This document shows, piece after piece, positions 53,233 through 61,667 of a stretch of DNA of 64,000 nucleotides. Origin of the DNA: a bacterium (GTDB taxonomy: Bacteria > Cyanobacteriota > Vampirovibrionia > Gastranaerophilales > Gastranaerophilaceae); NCBI GenBank assembly GCA_017652265.1, contig JAGCBH010000015.1, forward strand, positions 1 to 64,000, in the 5' to 3' direction. The number at the start of each line of letters is the position of its first letter. Position 1 is the stretch's first letter. A model generated the notes under the pieces. That model was not told the DNA's origin, searched no databases, and saw nothing but the letters and a program-made list of their open reading frames with translations. The position numbers and the translations under genes were made by a program.

Positions 53233-54260
53233 ATTTTCTTCAATATACAAAGCACATCACTTTCAAAGCGTTTAACATCAACAAATCTGAACTGATATGC
53301 ATCATCTATGCAAGTTGCTGTCAATCCTAAAAAAGAGTTTTTTGCGCTATCGTCTGCCAGAATTCTTGGTGCAACAAAATTATAAATTTTATCGCAATAT
53401 GGGAGAAAACTCCCGTTTAAAATTCCGCCCGCCTCAACAAAAACACTCATTATCCCTTTTTCATACAAATCACCTAATATAAATTTAATGTCAAGTTTTC
53501 CCGATTTTACGGGAGTTTTTATGTAATTTATGTTTGAGTTCTGCGGAGAACGCAACCGCTCATCGTGATAGACAAAACATTCACCCTGCTTAAAAATCTC
53601 AAAGTCAGGCGAAAGTGACAAAGTCCTGTCCAGAATAATCTTTTTACCATGAAACATCTGCGGATTATCGGCTTTTACTGTCTTTGATGATGTTAAAATC
53701 GCATCGTATTTCGCCCTTATATTTTTGCCTTCTGCGCGCGCATCTTCCGATGTAATCCACTTTGAAGAGCCGTTTGAAGTTGCAATTTTACCGTCAAGAG
53801 TTGCTGCGGTTTTAAGTGCAACAAAGGTGCGCTTTTCTGTTTGGTTTACAATAAAAACTTCATTTAATTCTTCACACTCTTTTTCCAAAACACCTGTTAT
53901 AACATTTATCCCCGCCTGTTTTAACTTTGTTATCCCGTCAACTTCAGGATTTGGATCTTTCATGCCGATAACAACATTTTTTATACCGTATTCAATAATT
54001 AAATCTGTGCAGGGCGGTGTTTTCCCGTAATGCGAACACGGCTCTAAATTTACTACTAATGTGCCGTTTTTAGCATCTTCAGGATTAATTTTTAAAAGTG
54101 CATCGCGCTCTGCGTGGTTTTCGCCCGCTTTTGAGTGATAGCCGGTTGAAATTATTTCACCTTTATCATTAAGCACAACACACCCGACCATCGGATTCGG
54201 AGATGTTTTTCCCTCTCCCTTTCTTGCCAATTCTATACACATGTTCATAAATCTTTGCAT
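53229..54260 (-). CDS. ribD: Bifunctional riboflavin biosynthesis deaminase/reductase
   Basis: 343 residues. Residues 1-~145 form the cytidine-deaminase-like domain with zinc motif HAERDAL and PCSHYGKTPPC. Residues ~146-343 form the DHFR-like reductase ('TSNGSSKWITSEDARAEG'). It carries out the second and third steps from GTP-derived pyrimidine to riboflavin. No other rib gene is adjacent. The ATG has no Shine-Dalgarno but follows a -10 box by six bases. Confidence 0.92.
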   Translation of the reverse strand: MQRFMNMCIELARKGEGKTSPNPMVGCVVLNDKGEIISTGYHSKAGENHAERDALLKINPEDAKNGTLVVNLEPCSHYGKTPPCTDLIIEYGIKNVVIGMKDPNPEVDGITKLKQAGINVITGVLEKECEELNEVFIVNQTEKRTFVALKTAATLDGKIATSNGSSKWITSEDARAEGKNIRAKYDAILTSSKTVKADNPQMFHGKKIILDRTLSLSPDFEIFKQGECFVYHDERLRSPQNSNINYIKTPVKSGKLDIKFILGDLYEKGIMSVFVEAGGILNGSFLPYCDKIYNFVAPRILADDSAKNSFLGLTATCIDDAYQFRFVDVKRFESDVLCILKKI

Positions 54261-54266
54261 AATTGA

Positions 54267-54296
54267 ATTTTATATCAAAAACTGGTATTATTGCAA
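54267..54296 (-). promoter_or_regulatory. Promoter for leaderless ribD mRNA
   Basis: TTGCAA, an 18-base spacer and TAAAAT, ending six bases before the ribD ATG. No FMN riboswitch is visible in the short gap, so riboflavin feedback at this site is not apparent. Confidence 0.5.
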
Positions 54297-54327
54297 ATGT
54301 AGGAGTTCACATAAGGAGAGAAATTTT

Positions 54328-54990
54328 ATGGATATTAAGTATTTGGGACACAGTGCATTTGAATTCGGACACGACGGAAAGAAAATCCTTATTGATCCGA
54401 ATATCACATCTACTATTTATAACTGGCACGATGAAAATATTACAAATATATTCTTAACACACGCTCACAGCGACCATATCGGTCAGGCAATAGAAATTGC
54501 AAAAGAAAAGGGAGCTACCATTACTGCTATCGCCGAACTGGCAAGCTATTGCAAAGAACAGGGTGTTGAAAATGTTGAAAGTGTAAATCTTGGCGGAACT
54601 TTGAAATATGACTGGGGAAGCGCAATATTCTTACCGGCATTTCATTCAAGCTCATTGCCGGACGGGCGTTACGGCGGCTGTGCAGCATCAATTCTTTTCA
54701 ACATTGATAACACAAGAATTTACCACGCCGGTGACACATGCCTACACGAAGGTATGAAGACTGTTAAAGAATTATATCGTCCGCAAATTGCAATGTTACC
54801 TATCGGCGGAAGATATACAATGGATGCGGAACACGCTGCTATTGCCGCTCAATGGATAGGCGCACAGAGAGTTATCCCTATGCACTATGATACTTTCCCT
54901 GAAATTAAAGCGGAAGTTCAGCAATTTGCCCAAATTATGCAGGCAAATACTCAAATGATAGTTGCTCTTGATCCTAACAAACAATCATAG
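54328..54990 (+). CDS. UPF0173 metal-dependent hydrolase
   Basis: 220 residues from the ATG at 54328 (AAGGAGAG eight bases upstream). Metallo-beta-lactamase fold: THAHSDHIG metal motif, His in FLPAFHSSS, Asp in YHAGDTCLHEG, and C-terminal IPMHYDTFP. Wording and length are those of the UPF0173/UlaG-like group. Substrate unknown. Confidence 0.88.
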   Translation: MDIKYLGHSAFEFGHDGKKILIDPNITSTIYNWHDENITNIFLTHAHSDHIGQAIEIAKEKGATITAIAELASYCKEQGVENVESVNLGGTLKYDWGSAIFLPAFHSSSLPDGRYGGCAASILFNIDNTRIYHAGDTCLHEGMKTVKELYRPQIAMLPIGGRYTMDAEHAAIAAQWIGAQRVIPMHYDTFPEIKAEVQQFAQIMQANTQMIVALDPNKQS

Positions 54991-54999
54991 CGGTGCATT

Positions 55000-55947
55000 A
55001 TGAAAATATTATTCATAATAGACAGAATTGAACTTAAATATTTTGAGTTCAATGATTTGGTGACGAATTTTTGGCTGATAAAGGTGTTTTTAAAACGGGG
55101 ACATCATGTTGATATTGCGACTATTGATAACTTGTTTTTAAAAAACAGCGTTGCACTTGCTCATATAAAGAAAAGTTACCTCAAAGATGAAAATATTTTT
55201 TATGAAAAAGCGGACAGAACTGAGATAATTGAGAATTATGACCTTGTAATATTCCGCCCCGATCCGCCTGTTGATTTGGATTATATTAATGCTACATATA
55301 TCTTTGATTTTGTTGATGAAAACAAAGTTAAAGTCATAAATTCACCAAAAGCAATAAGGAATTTCAACGAAAAACTGCACACCGTTAAGTTTAATAACCT
55401 TATGAGCGAAAATATCGTCACAAATTCCGCAAAAGATATTTTGGAATTTCTGGATACGCATAAAAAATTGGTGCTTAAACCTCTCAATGGATGTTTCGGC
55501 GCAGGTGTAATGCTTTTGGATTTCGGGGACGCTAATACAGCGGCAATAATAAACGCCATGACCGACAACGGAAAGCGCAAGATTATGGTGCAAAAATATA
55601 TAGACGGCGCGCAAAACGGCGATAAAAGAGTGCTTTTCTTAGGGGAAAAGGTTTTACATTATGCGGTAAGAAAACTCCCTGGTGAAAACGATTTTAAATT
55701 TAATGAACATTGCGACAAAAATATTGTTAAAGCTGAATTGACAAATCAGGAATTGCAGAATTTCGGTCATGTTGCCAAAGAATTAACAAAACTTGGGCTT
55801 CCGCTTGTAGGACTTGATGTTATTGAGGGTAAAATTATAGAAATCAACGTAACAAGCCCATGTTATTTTATCCGCGAAATCAACCATCATTTCGGAATAA
55901 AACTGGAAGATGAAATTGTTGATTACATAGAAAAATTTTCATATTGA
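55000..55947 (+). CDS. gshB: Glutathione synthetase, prokaryotic type
   Basis: 315 residues, matching GshB: N-terminal 'MKILFIIDRIELKYFEFNDL', 'DLVIFRPDPPVDLDYINATY', ATP-grasp glycine loop LKPLNGCFGAGVMLL, and the metal/substrate region IEINVTSPCY. Joins gamma-glutamylcysteine to glycine using ATP. gshA is not in the window. Nine bases after the preceding hydrolase gene, so probably co-transcribed. Confidence 0.88.
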   Translation: MKILFIIDRIELKYFEFNDLVTNFWLIKVFLKRGHHVDIATIDNLFLKNSVALAHIKKSYLKDENIFYEKADRTEIIENYDLVIFRPDPPVDLDYINATYIFDFVDENKVKVINSPKAIRNFNEKLHTVKFNNLMSENIVTNSAKDILEFLDTHKKLVLKPLNGCFGAGVMLLDFGDANTAAIINAMTDNGKRKIMVQKYIDGAQNGDKRVLFLGEKVLHYAVRKLPGENDFKFNEHCDKNIVKAELTNQELQNFGHVAKELTKLGLPLVGLDVIEGKIIEINVTSPCYFIREINHHFGIKLEDEIVDYIEKFSY

Positions 55948-55988
55948 TAAAAAATATTTTCGTGATAGTATAGATGTACAGATGTTAA

Positions 55989-56062
55989 GCGTCCGTAGCT
56001 CAGCTGGATAGAGCATCTGCCTTCTAAGCAGAGGGTCGCGCGTTCGAATCGCGCCGGGCGTA
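55989..56062 (+). tRNA. tRNA-Arg (anticodon UCU)
   Basis: Acceptor GCGTCCG pairs with CGGGCGT (two G-U pairs). D arm GCTCAGCTGGATAGAGC; anticodon stem TCTGC/GCAGA with loop CTTCTAA (anticodon TCT); T arm CGCGTTCGAATCGCG. Discriminator A; CCA not encoded. Confidence 0.93.
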
Positions 56063-56101
56063 AATTAAAAAAGACGGGATAAACCCGTCTTTTTTAATTT
56101 A
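56061..56101 (+). terminator. tRNA-Arg terminator with 18-bp stem
   Basis: TAAATTAAAAAAGACGGG pairs perfectly with CCCGTCTTTTTTAATTTA around ATAAA; the left arm starts in the last bases of the tRNA. Confidence 0.85.
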
Positions 56102-56276
56102 GATTGGTAACGACGAGACGCTCTAAGGACGAAGTCCTTGCGCAGTTCGGCGGATTTCCGTACGTATTGAGCGAAGCGAAATTCGGATAGCGAGGAAATT
56201 GAGCAAACTTGAACCGAAGGTTCTATTGCGAAACTTTCCGAGCGTGGAGGAAATCCAAGAGAAATCGCGCCGGGCG

Positions 56277-56317
56277 TAAATAAAACAGGGTAGGTTAATC
56301 CTACCCTGTTTTATTTA
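56277..56317 (+). terminator. Second 18-bp hairpin after the first tRNA-end copy
   Basis: TAAATAAAACAGGGTAGG pairs perfectly with CCTACCCTGTTTTATTTA around TTAAT. Same geometry as the first hairpin, different sequence. The remaining 56462-56583 shows no feature I can name. Confidence 0.8.
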
Positions 56318-56583
56318 TGCCTGTGAAAAGGTTCAAATGCTTTTGCGTTCGAGCGACCTGTGAGCAGAGTGCGGAGTGCTTTTGCCAAGTGATGAAATCA
56401 CGAAGGCAAAACACGTAGACACGTTTAACGCGAACGGGTCAAGACAATCGCGCCGGGCGTATACTGGACACTTACAATTTGGCACCCTACAATTTAAAAC
56501 TTTATGTAGCTGCAAAACCTTATATTATGTGTGCAGACGGAATTATGTAATCATGCGAGGTTTATTACAGCGTACCGTAAAAT

Positions 56584-58410
56584 TTAAGCCGCTGTACTGC
56601 CGAATATCGCAATGAGCGCACTTACATCTTCTCCGCTTGTGAGTGCCGTTATAACATCATCATATCCTAAGCCGCCATTTGCAGATGAAAGCCACGATGC
56701 AACATCCGATTTAATCTGATTTAACATATAGGTATCAAAATATCTGCCGCTGTTTGTATACGACAATGTTTCAACAGAAGAAAAGCCTTTTATAACAACT
56801 CCGTTTGCAGGCAAAGCACCCGTTGTGTTCCAGGTATCAAATGCCGATTCGTTTGCCAAATACAATTTATCATCACCGGGCGCAAAAGTTCCGTCTTTTC
56901 TGACATTAAACAACAAATACGTATCCGAATTGGAATATACTCTCAACATATCATTACCGGAAGTATCCGTAATATTTGTCAGGCTATTCAATGACGAAAC
57001 AATATAAGTATCATTTCCGGCACCGCCTTTTAAATAATCCGTTCCCGTACCTGCATATAACGTATCATGCCCCGTACCTGCATCTATAATATTTGTACCC
57101 GTCTGAGCATATATCCTATCATTTCCGGCTCCTGCATATACTTTGTCGTTACCTGCACCTGCGTATATTGTATCGTTACCTGCATAACCATAAATCTGAT
57201 CGTTTCCGCCACCACCTTTTAAGATGTCATTTTTGTTATTGCCTTTGATTAAATCATTAAGCGAAGAACCTGTAATTTTGTTCGCTTTATTTTTCTTGCC
57301 TGTATATGTGTTAAAAATAGCGGTATCATACAAATCCGAAAAATTAGCCGATGAGCCGTTCTTGGCTTTCAACGTTGTAACGGTGGTTCCTACACCTTTT
57401 TTATAATAATTTTTCAGTTTTACGCTGTCCTTATTGGTATATTTCAATACCAAATCATTACCTGATTTTGAGAATTTTAATCCTTTTTTCAACGCCGCAA
57501 CATTTCTAAAATTATCAAATCTGAGTGTATCTGCTCCTGCTCCTTTATTTATGGTATCAACACCGTCACCTGAAGTAAATATTGCAATATCGTTTCCGCT
57601 TTGCATGTAGATATTATCATTGCCTTTACCGCCTCTTACCGTATCATTTCCGGCACCCGATTTAATTGTATCGTTACCGGCTCCTGCATTCACAACATCA
57701 GCGCCGCTGCCGCCATACAAACTGTCGTCAGAAGAAGTTCCCGTAATTGTATAATTTATCGGTGTATTTTTGTAAATGTTTATCAGTGTATTAAGAGAAC
57801 TATTATTACCATATAATAAAATATCCGATATGGATAACTCAAAAAGATCATCATACTGAGACGGATCACCGATACAATCTGTCAAAAAATTATTAATTTT
57901 AGGAATAATATTTTCAGCATATTTATTCAGGTCAAACGCGTATTTTGAACCTGTAGAGTCAAAGGCATAAATATTCTTTACCTTGTATTGCACCTGCGAA
58001 GCTGCTGCACCGCTAAAATCATATTCAATAGCACCTGAAGATGGCAATTCTCCTCCGAGACTTAATACTTTCATTTGTTGTACGAATGAATTTGCCATGC
58101 TCTTTTTGACAACAATAAGTCCGTTATAAAAAGGGCTTACACTGCTATAGTTATTATAAACTATTTCATTACCATCGGTATATATACCTATATCAAATAA
58201 AAATAATAAATCACTACCCTTGGAATTCATAATTCTGAGAGTATCATTCCCCCAGGAATTTCCAATATAAGTATAATTTTTGGCAATGTTGTTAACCGTA
58301 AAAGTATCATTTCCAGTATAACCTACCATATATGTCAATCCGGAAGTATTATTATTCCTTAATTGGTCATTTCTGTCAGTCCCCTCAATAGTATTTACTT
58401 TTGTAGCCAT
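56584..58410 (-). CDS. RTX calcium-binding protein, type I secretion substrate
   Basis: 608 residues, no N-terminal signal peptide. Two blocks of RTX nonapeptides (GGxGxDxux): ~230-275 ('GGSGADVVNAGAGNDTIKSG') and ~385-470 ('GGGGNDQIYGYAGNDTIYAG'), each forming a calcium-filled beta-roll after export. Further single GND units lie near the N-terminus. The last ~60 residues are expected to hold the secretion signal. No catalytic domain recognised, so it may be a surface or adhesive protein. It is the last gene after tolC-like, ABC exporter and adaptor genes, clearly their substrate. GGAG lies ~6 bases before the ATG and touches a long palindrome. Confidence 0.85.
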   Translation of the reverse strand: MATKVNTIEGTDRNDQLRNNNTSGLTYMVGYTGNDTFTVNNIAKNYTYIGNSWGNDTLRIMNSKGSDLLFLFDIGIYTDGNEIVYNNYSSVSPFYNGLIVVKKSMANSFVQQMKVLSLGGELPSSGAIEYDFSGAAASQVQYKVKNIYAFDSTGSKYAFDLNKYAENIIPKINNFLTDCIGDPSQYDDLFELSISDILLYGNNSSLNTLINIYKNTPINYTITGTSSDDSLYGGSGADVVNAGAGNDTIKSGAGNDTVRGGKGNDNIYMQSGNDIAIFTSGDGVDTINKGAGADTLRFDNFRNVAALKKGLKFSKSGNDLVLKYTNKDSVKLKNYYKKGVGTTVTTLKAKNGSSANFSDLYDTAIFNTYTGKKNKANKITGSSLNDLIKGNNKNDILKGGGGNDQIYGYAGNDTIYAGAGNDKVYAGAGNDRIYAQTGTNIIDAGTGHDTLYAGTGTDYLKGGAGNDTYIVSSLNSLTNITDTSGNDMLRVYSNSDTYLLFNVRKDGTFAPGDDKLYLANESAFDTWNTTGALPANGVVIKGFSSVETLSYTNSGRYFDTYMLNQIKSDVASWLSSANGGLGYDDVITALTSGEDVSALIAIFGSTAA

Positions 58411-58418
58411 ATCGCTCT

Positions 58419-58444
58419 CCTGTATAATTTTAAAATTATACAGG
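58419..58444 (-). promoter_or_regulatory. Perfect 26-base palindrome overlapping the RTX ribosome-binding site
   Basis: CCTGTATAATTTT followed by its exact reverse complement. In RNA it would fold into a hairpin with an 11-bp stem and 4-base loop whose arm contains the first bases of the Shine-Dalgarno (AGGAGAG). No T run follows, so termination is less likely than translational control, mRNA protection or an operator. Confidence 0.6.
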
Positions 58445-58483
58445 ATTTTGTCCCCTATGTAAAGATAGAAATTTCTCTATATT

Positions 58484-59515
58484 TTATCTGACTTTAATGC
58501 TTTCATCCATATATTTAATCAGCGGATAGATAAAGAATTCTATAATTCTGCGTTTGCCGATTTTGATTTCATTCGTTGTTGTCATACCGTATTTAATTGT
58601 CTGTTCTTTGCCCTCAACCAGCAGGGTTGTATTTTTCGGCTCAATATAAACCTCAAAAACATCACCCAGTTTTTCATCTTCTATACTGTTTGGAGATACA
58701 ACGGTTACAACACCGTTCAAGATACCGTATTTCTGGAAATTATAGGTGTCTATTTTTATGGAAACAGGCATTCCTTCTTCCACAAAACCGACATCCTGAT
58801 TTAGAACTTTTGCCTTAATGACTTTTGTGGCACCTTTCGGAACAATAGTCATAATTTTTTCGGCAGGCTGAACAACGCCACCTATGGTGTGTACAAAAAT
58901 TGTATTTACATAGCCCTCTATCGGAGATTTAAGCATTTGTTTCTGCTTTTCCAATTGAATTCTTTTGTTACGGATTTCCGCAAGCGATGCCGAAAGTGAA
59001 TTGATTTCGTGGCTAAGTTCTGAGGTTTCTTTTGCGGCTTCATCATATCTTGATGCAGGAATTATATCCCTGACAGATGCAAGCCGATTTTTATTATCCA
59101 AAGCAATCTTATATTTAGCCTGAGAAGACGCAAGCTGTTCAGATACTCTTGCTTCTTCCTCCTTGATATTATTTAACTCAAGTCCCGGTTCGTATTCTGC
59201 AGGTGATACTATAGCCAAAAGCTGATCCGCTTCAACATATTCGCCTTCTTTAACTAAAATATCCGTCACAACACCTTTATCCAAGGACTGAACAACTTTC
59301 TCCTCACCGCTTGGTATAATCAAACCGCGTGCTGTTATAACAATATCAACCTTTCCAAAGTACATCCATAAGCCAGCTATCAGCATAAATACTATTATTA
59401 CCCAAAACATTGTGTTCCCCAATGGATTCAGAGGAGCATCTTCGATTTCCGCTAATATAGGTTTAAATTCGTGGCTGTCATCAGCTTTTGGAAAAATTTT
59501 TTCTAATATATTCAT
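58484..59515 (-). CDS. Type I secretion membrane-fusion protein, HlyD family
   Basis: 343 residues: one inner-membrane helix (~33-53), a lipoyl/barrel-sandwich half-motif (VVQSLDKGVVTDILVKEGEYVEA), a coiled-coil hairpin (~115-200), the second half-motif (LKSPIEGYVNTIFVHTIGG) and beta-barrel region ending in 'IEFFIYPLIKYMDESIKVR'. It bridges the ABC exporter and TolC in the periplasm. Somewhat shorter than HlyD (~478) because the coiled coil is shorter. Four bases after the ABC gene. Confidence 0.9.
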   Translation of the reverse strand: MNILEKIFPKADDSHEFKPILAEIEDAPLNPLGNTMFWVIIVFMLIAGLWMYFGKVDIVITARGLIIPSGEEKVVQSLDKGVVTDILVKEGEYVEADQLLAIVSPAEYEPGLELNNIKEEEARVSEQLASSQAKYKIALDNKNRLASVRDIIPASRYDEAAKETSELSHEINSLSASLAEIRNKRIQLEKQKQMLKSPIEGYVNTIFVHTIGGVVQPAEKIMTIVPKGATKVIKAKVLNQDVGFVEEGMPVSIKIDTYNFQKYGILNGVVTVVSPNSIEDEKLGDVFEVYIEPKNTTLLVEGKEQTIKYGMTTTNEIKIGKRRIIEFFIYPLIKYMDESIKVR

Positions 59516-59519
59516 TTAT

Positions 59520-61649
59520 TTACCCCATTTGTGCCATATACAATTTCTTAAAATATCCGTCGCGTTTCAACAACTCGTCAGGAGTGCCCATTTCTACAAT
59601 TTCGCCATTATCAAAACAAACAATTCTGTCACAATTTTTAATTGTAGACAATCTGTGAGCAATGATAATTGTTGTTCTGCCCTTAGATATTAATTCCATA
59701 TTATCTCTTATAATTTTTTCAGATTCATAATCTAACGCCGATGTTGCTTCATCAAAAATCAAAATACTAGGATTAGAAATCAGAGCTCTTGCAATTGCAA
59801 CACGCTGCTTTTGACCGCCAGATAAACTTGAACCCCGTTCTCCTACTTCTGTATCATAACCTCTAGGCATCTTTGATATAAATTCGTGAGCACCTGATAT
59901 CTGAGCCGCCTGCACAACACCTTCCATAGGCATATTCGGTCGCGGAAGTGTAATATTATCTCTAATTGTTCCCGAGAACAAATAATTTTCCTGCAGAACT
60001 ATACCAATATTCGTTCTCAACCAAACAGGATTTATGTTTCGGATATCTATACCGTCAATATAAATCGTTCCTTCGGTTGTGTAATAAAGTCGCTGAATTA
60101 ATTTGGCAATTGTTGATTTTCCACTACCGGAACGTCCGACAAAACCGATTTTTTCACCTGCTTTAATATCTATATTTATGTTTTTTAAGACCAACGGGGC
60201 ATCTACATTGTATCTGAACGATAAATTTTCTATTTTAATGTCACCCTTAACCTGGCTCAACGTAATTGCATTATTTGATTGCATTTCTAACGGACTATTC
60301 AAAATATCACCTATACGGTCAACAGCTAAAAGAGTCTGTTGAAATTCATTCCACAAACCTACAAGCCTTAACATAGGTGCTGCAAACTGCCCAGAGAACA
60401 TCTGAAAGGCAATTAACTGACCTATCGTGAGCTTATTTTCTATAACGAGCATTACACCTATATACAATATTGAAATCGTCATACATTTTTGTAAAAAGCC
60501 ACATATTGACCCAGTAAAATTACCGATAATTGCGAGATTAAAGCTGGATTTCAGGTATTTACCGAGTTTTTCTTCCCACTTTCTAAACATTGAACCTTCA
60601 ATTGCTAGAGATTTTACCGTCTGAACACCCGTAACCGATTCAACAAGATACGAATTTGAATGAGCGCCCATTTGGAATTTATCTTCTAATCGAGCTCTCA
60701 ATTCCGGTGTAATTAATACATAAATTATACCGATTATGGCAAGAAAACCAAGTGAGATGAAAGTCAATTTCGGACTGTAAACAAACATTATTGCCAAAAA
60801 TACAACCGAGAAAAAGGCATCTATTAACACTGATACAGATTTATCGGTGATAAATTCTCTTATTCTGTCTAACTCTCTAACCCGGGCAACAATATTACCT
60901 ACCTGACGGTTTTCAAAATACACATAATACAGCTGAAATAAATGTTTAAAAAGTTTTGCACCGAGTTTTGCATCAATCTTATTGGTAGTGTGAATAAAAA
61001 TGTAATTTCTGGAAAGGTTTAACAGCAATTCAAAAATTGCCACTATTACAAAAGCTACCGCCAAGACATCCAGTGTCGCTAATGTACGGTTAACAAGGAC
61101 TTTATCCAAAATAACCTGAGTAAATAACGGTGTTACAAGTCCGAAAAGCTGAACTACAAATGAACCTAAAAGCACCTGACCTATAATTTTTTTGTATTTA
61201 AAAATTTCATTGAAAAACCATTTGAAACCGAATTTAACATCTGTAGCCATATTTTTATGACTGAGTATCAGGATATTATCCTTCATTTGCTCCTGCAATT
61301 CGTTATAAGTATGGCTTACCGGATGTTTTTCAAGCGGAGTAAGAGTTAGCGCCTTGTTTTCTTCGGGTTTTAAAGCCAAAAGAACCATATATGAATTATC
61401 TTTCAGTTGTATAATTGCCGGCATAGGATATTTTGAAGAAATTTCTTTCAGTTTCAAATTTTTATTCTTAACCTTAAAGCCCTTATTTTTAGCTATTCTG
61501 ATTATTTCTTCCACTTCAATATCAGCCGTTGAAATACCATATTCTCTTACAATTCCTCTCATATCAATATCAACATTGTTCATTCTCGCAACAATTTCTA
61601 GTGATACTAATCCGGTATTTACTTGTGGTTTTTGTGTTGAATCTTCCAT
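59520..61649 (-). CDS. Type I secretion ABC transporter with C39-like domain
   Basis: 709 residues. Residues 1-~130 are a peptidase-C39-like domain; the catalytic Cys position reads Leu/Val (NTGLVSLEIVARMNNVDID), so it should bind rather than cleave substrate, as in HlyB. A six-helix membrane domain (~150-430) and ATPase domain follow: Walker A GRSGSGKST, signature LSGGQKQR, Walker B ILIFDEATSALD, H-loop IIAHRLS. It exports the RTX protein from the cytoplasm without a cleaved signal. Confidence 0.92.
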   Translation of the reverse strand: MEDSTQKPQVNTGLVSLEIVARMNNVDIDMRGIVREYGISTADIEVEEIIRIAKNKGFKVKNKNLKLKEISSKYPMPAIIQLKDNSYMVLLALKPEENKALTLTPLEKHPVSHTYNELQEQMKDNILILSHKNMATDVKFGFKWFFNEIFKYKKIIGQVLLGSFVVQLFGLVTPLFTQVILDKVLVNRTLATLDVLAVAFVIVAIFELLLNLSRNYIFIHTTNKIDAKLGAKLFKHLFQLYYVYFENRQVGNIVARVRELDRIREFITDKSVSVLIDAFFSVVFLAIMFVYSPKLTFISLGFLAIIGIIYVLITPELRARLEDKFQMGAHSNSYLVESVTGVQTVKSLAIEGSMFRKWEEKLGKYLKSSFNLAIIGNFTGSICGFLQKCMTISILYIGVMLVIENKLTIGQLIAFQMFSGQFAAPMLRLVGLWNEFQQTLLAVDRIGDILNSPLEMQSNNAITLSQVKGDIKIENLSFRYNVDAPLVLKNINIDIKAGEKIGFVGRSGSGKSTIAKLIQRLYYTTEGTIYIDGIDIRNINPVWLRTNIGIVLQENYLFSGTIRDNITLPRPNMPMEGVVQAAQISGAHEFISKMPRGYDTEVGERGSSLSGGQKQRVAIARALISNPSILIFDEATSALDYESEKIIRDNMELISKGRTTIIIAHRLSTIKNCDRIVCFDNGEIVEMGTPDELLKRDGYFKKLYMAQMG

Positions 61650-61667
61650 TTTATATTTCCTGTTTTT

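Larger units (their letters stand above)
56047..56461 (+). repeat. Triplicated tRNA-Arg 3' end with two structured spacer elements
   Basis: AATCGCGCCGGGCGTAAAT occurs at 56047-56065 (in the tRNA) and 56263-56281, and its first 16 bases again at 56446-56461. Periods are 216 and 183 bases. Each spacer starts with a perfect 18-bp hairpin, has internal inverted repeats (GGATTTCC/GGAAATCC in the first; TTTTGCC/GGCAAAA in the second) and ends CAAGAGA or CAAGACA right before the next copy. No coding frame. Confidence 0.8.

Noticed and set aside
54267-54327. FMN riboswitch for ribD
   Set aside because: The gap is too short for the RFN element, and the -10 box sits against the start codon.
56047-56461. 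Three copies of a 16-19 base repeat as a CRISPR array
   Set aside because: The repeat is the tRNA-Arg 3' end, spacers are ~165-197 bases with hairpins, and no cas genes are present.
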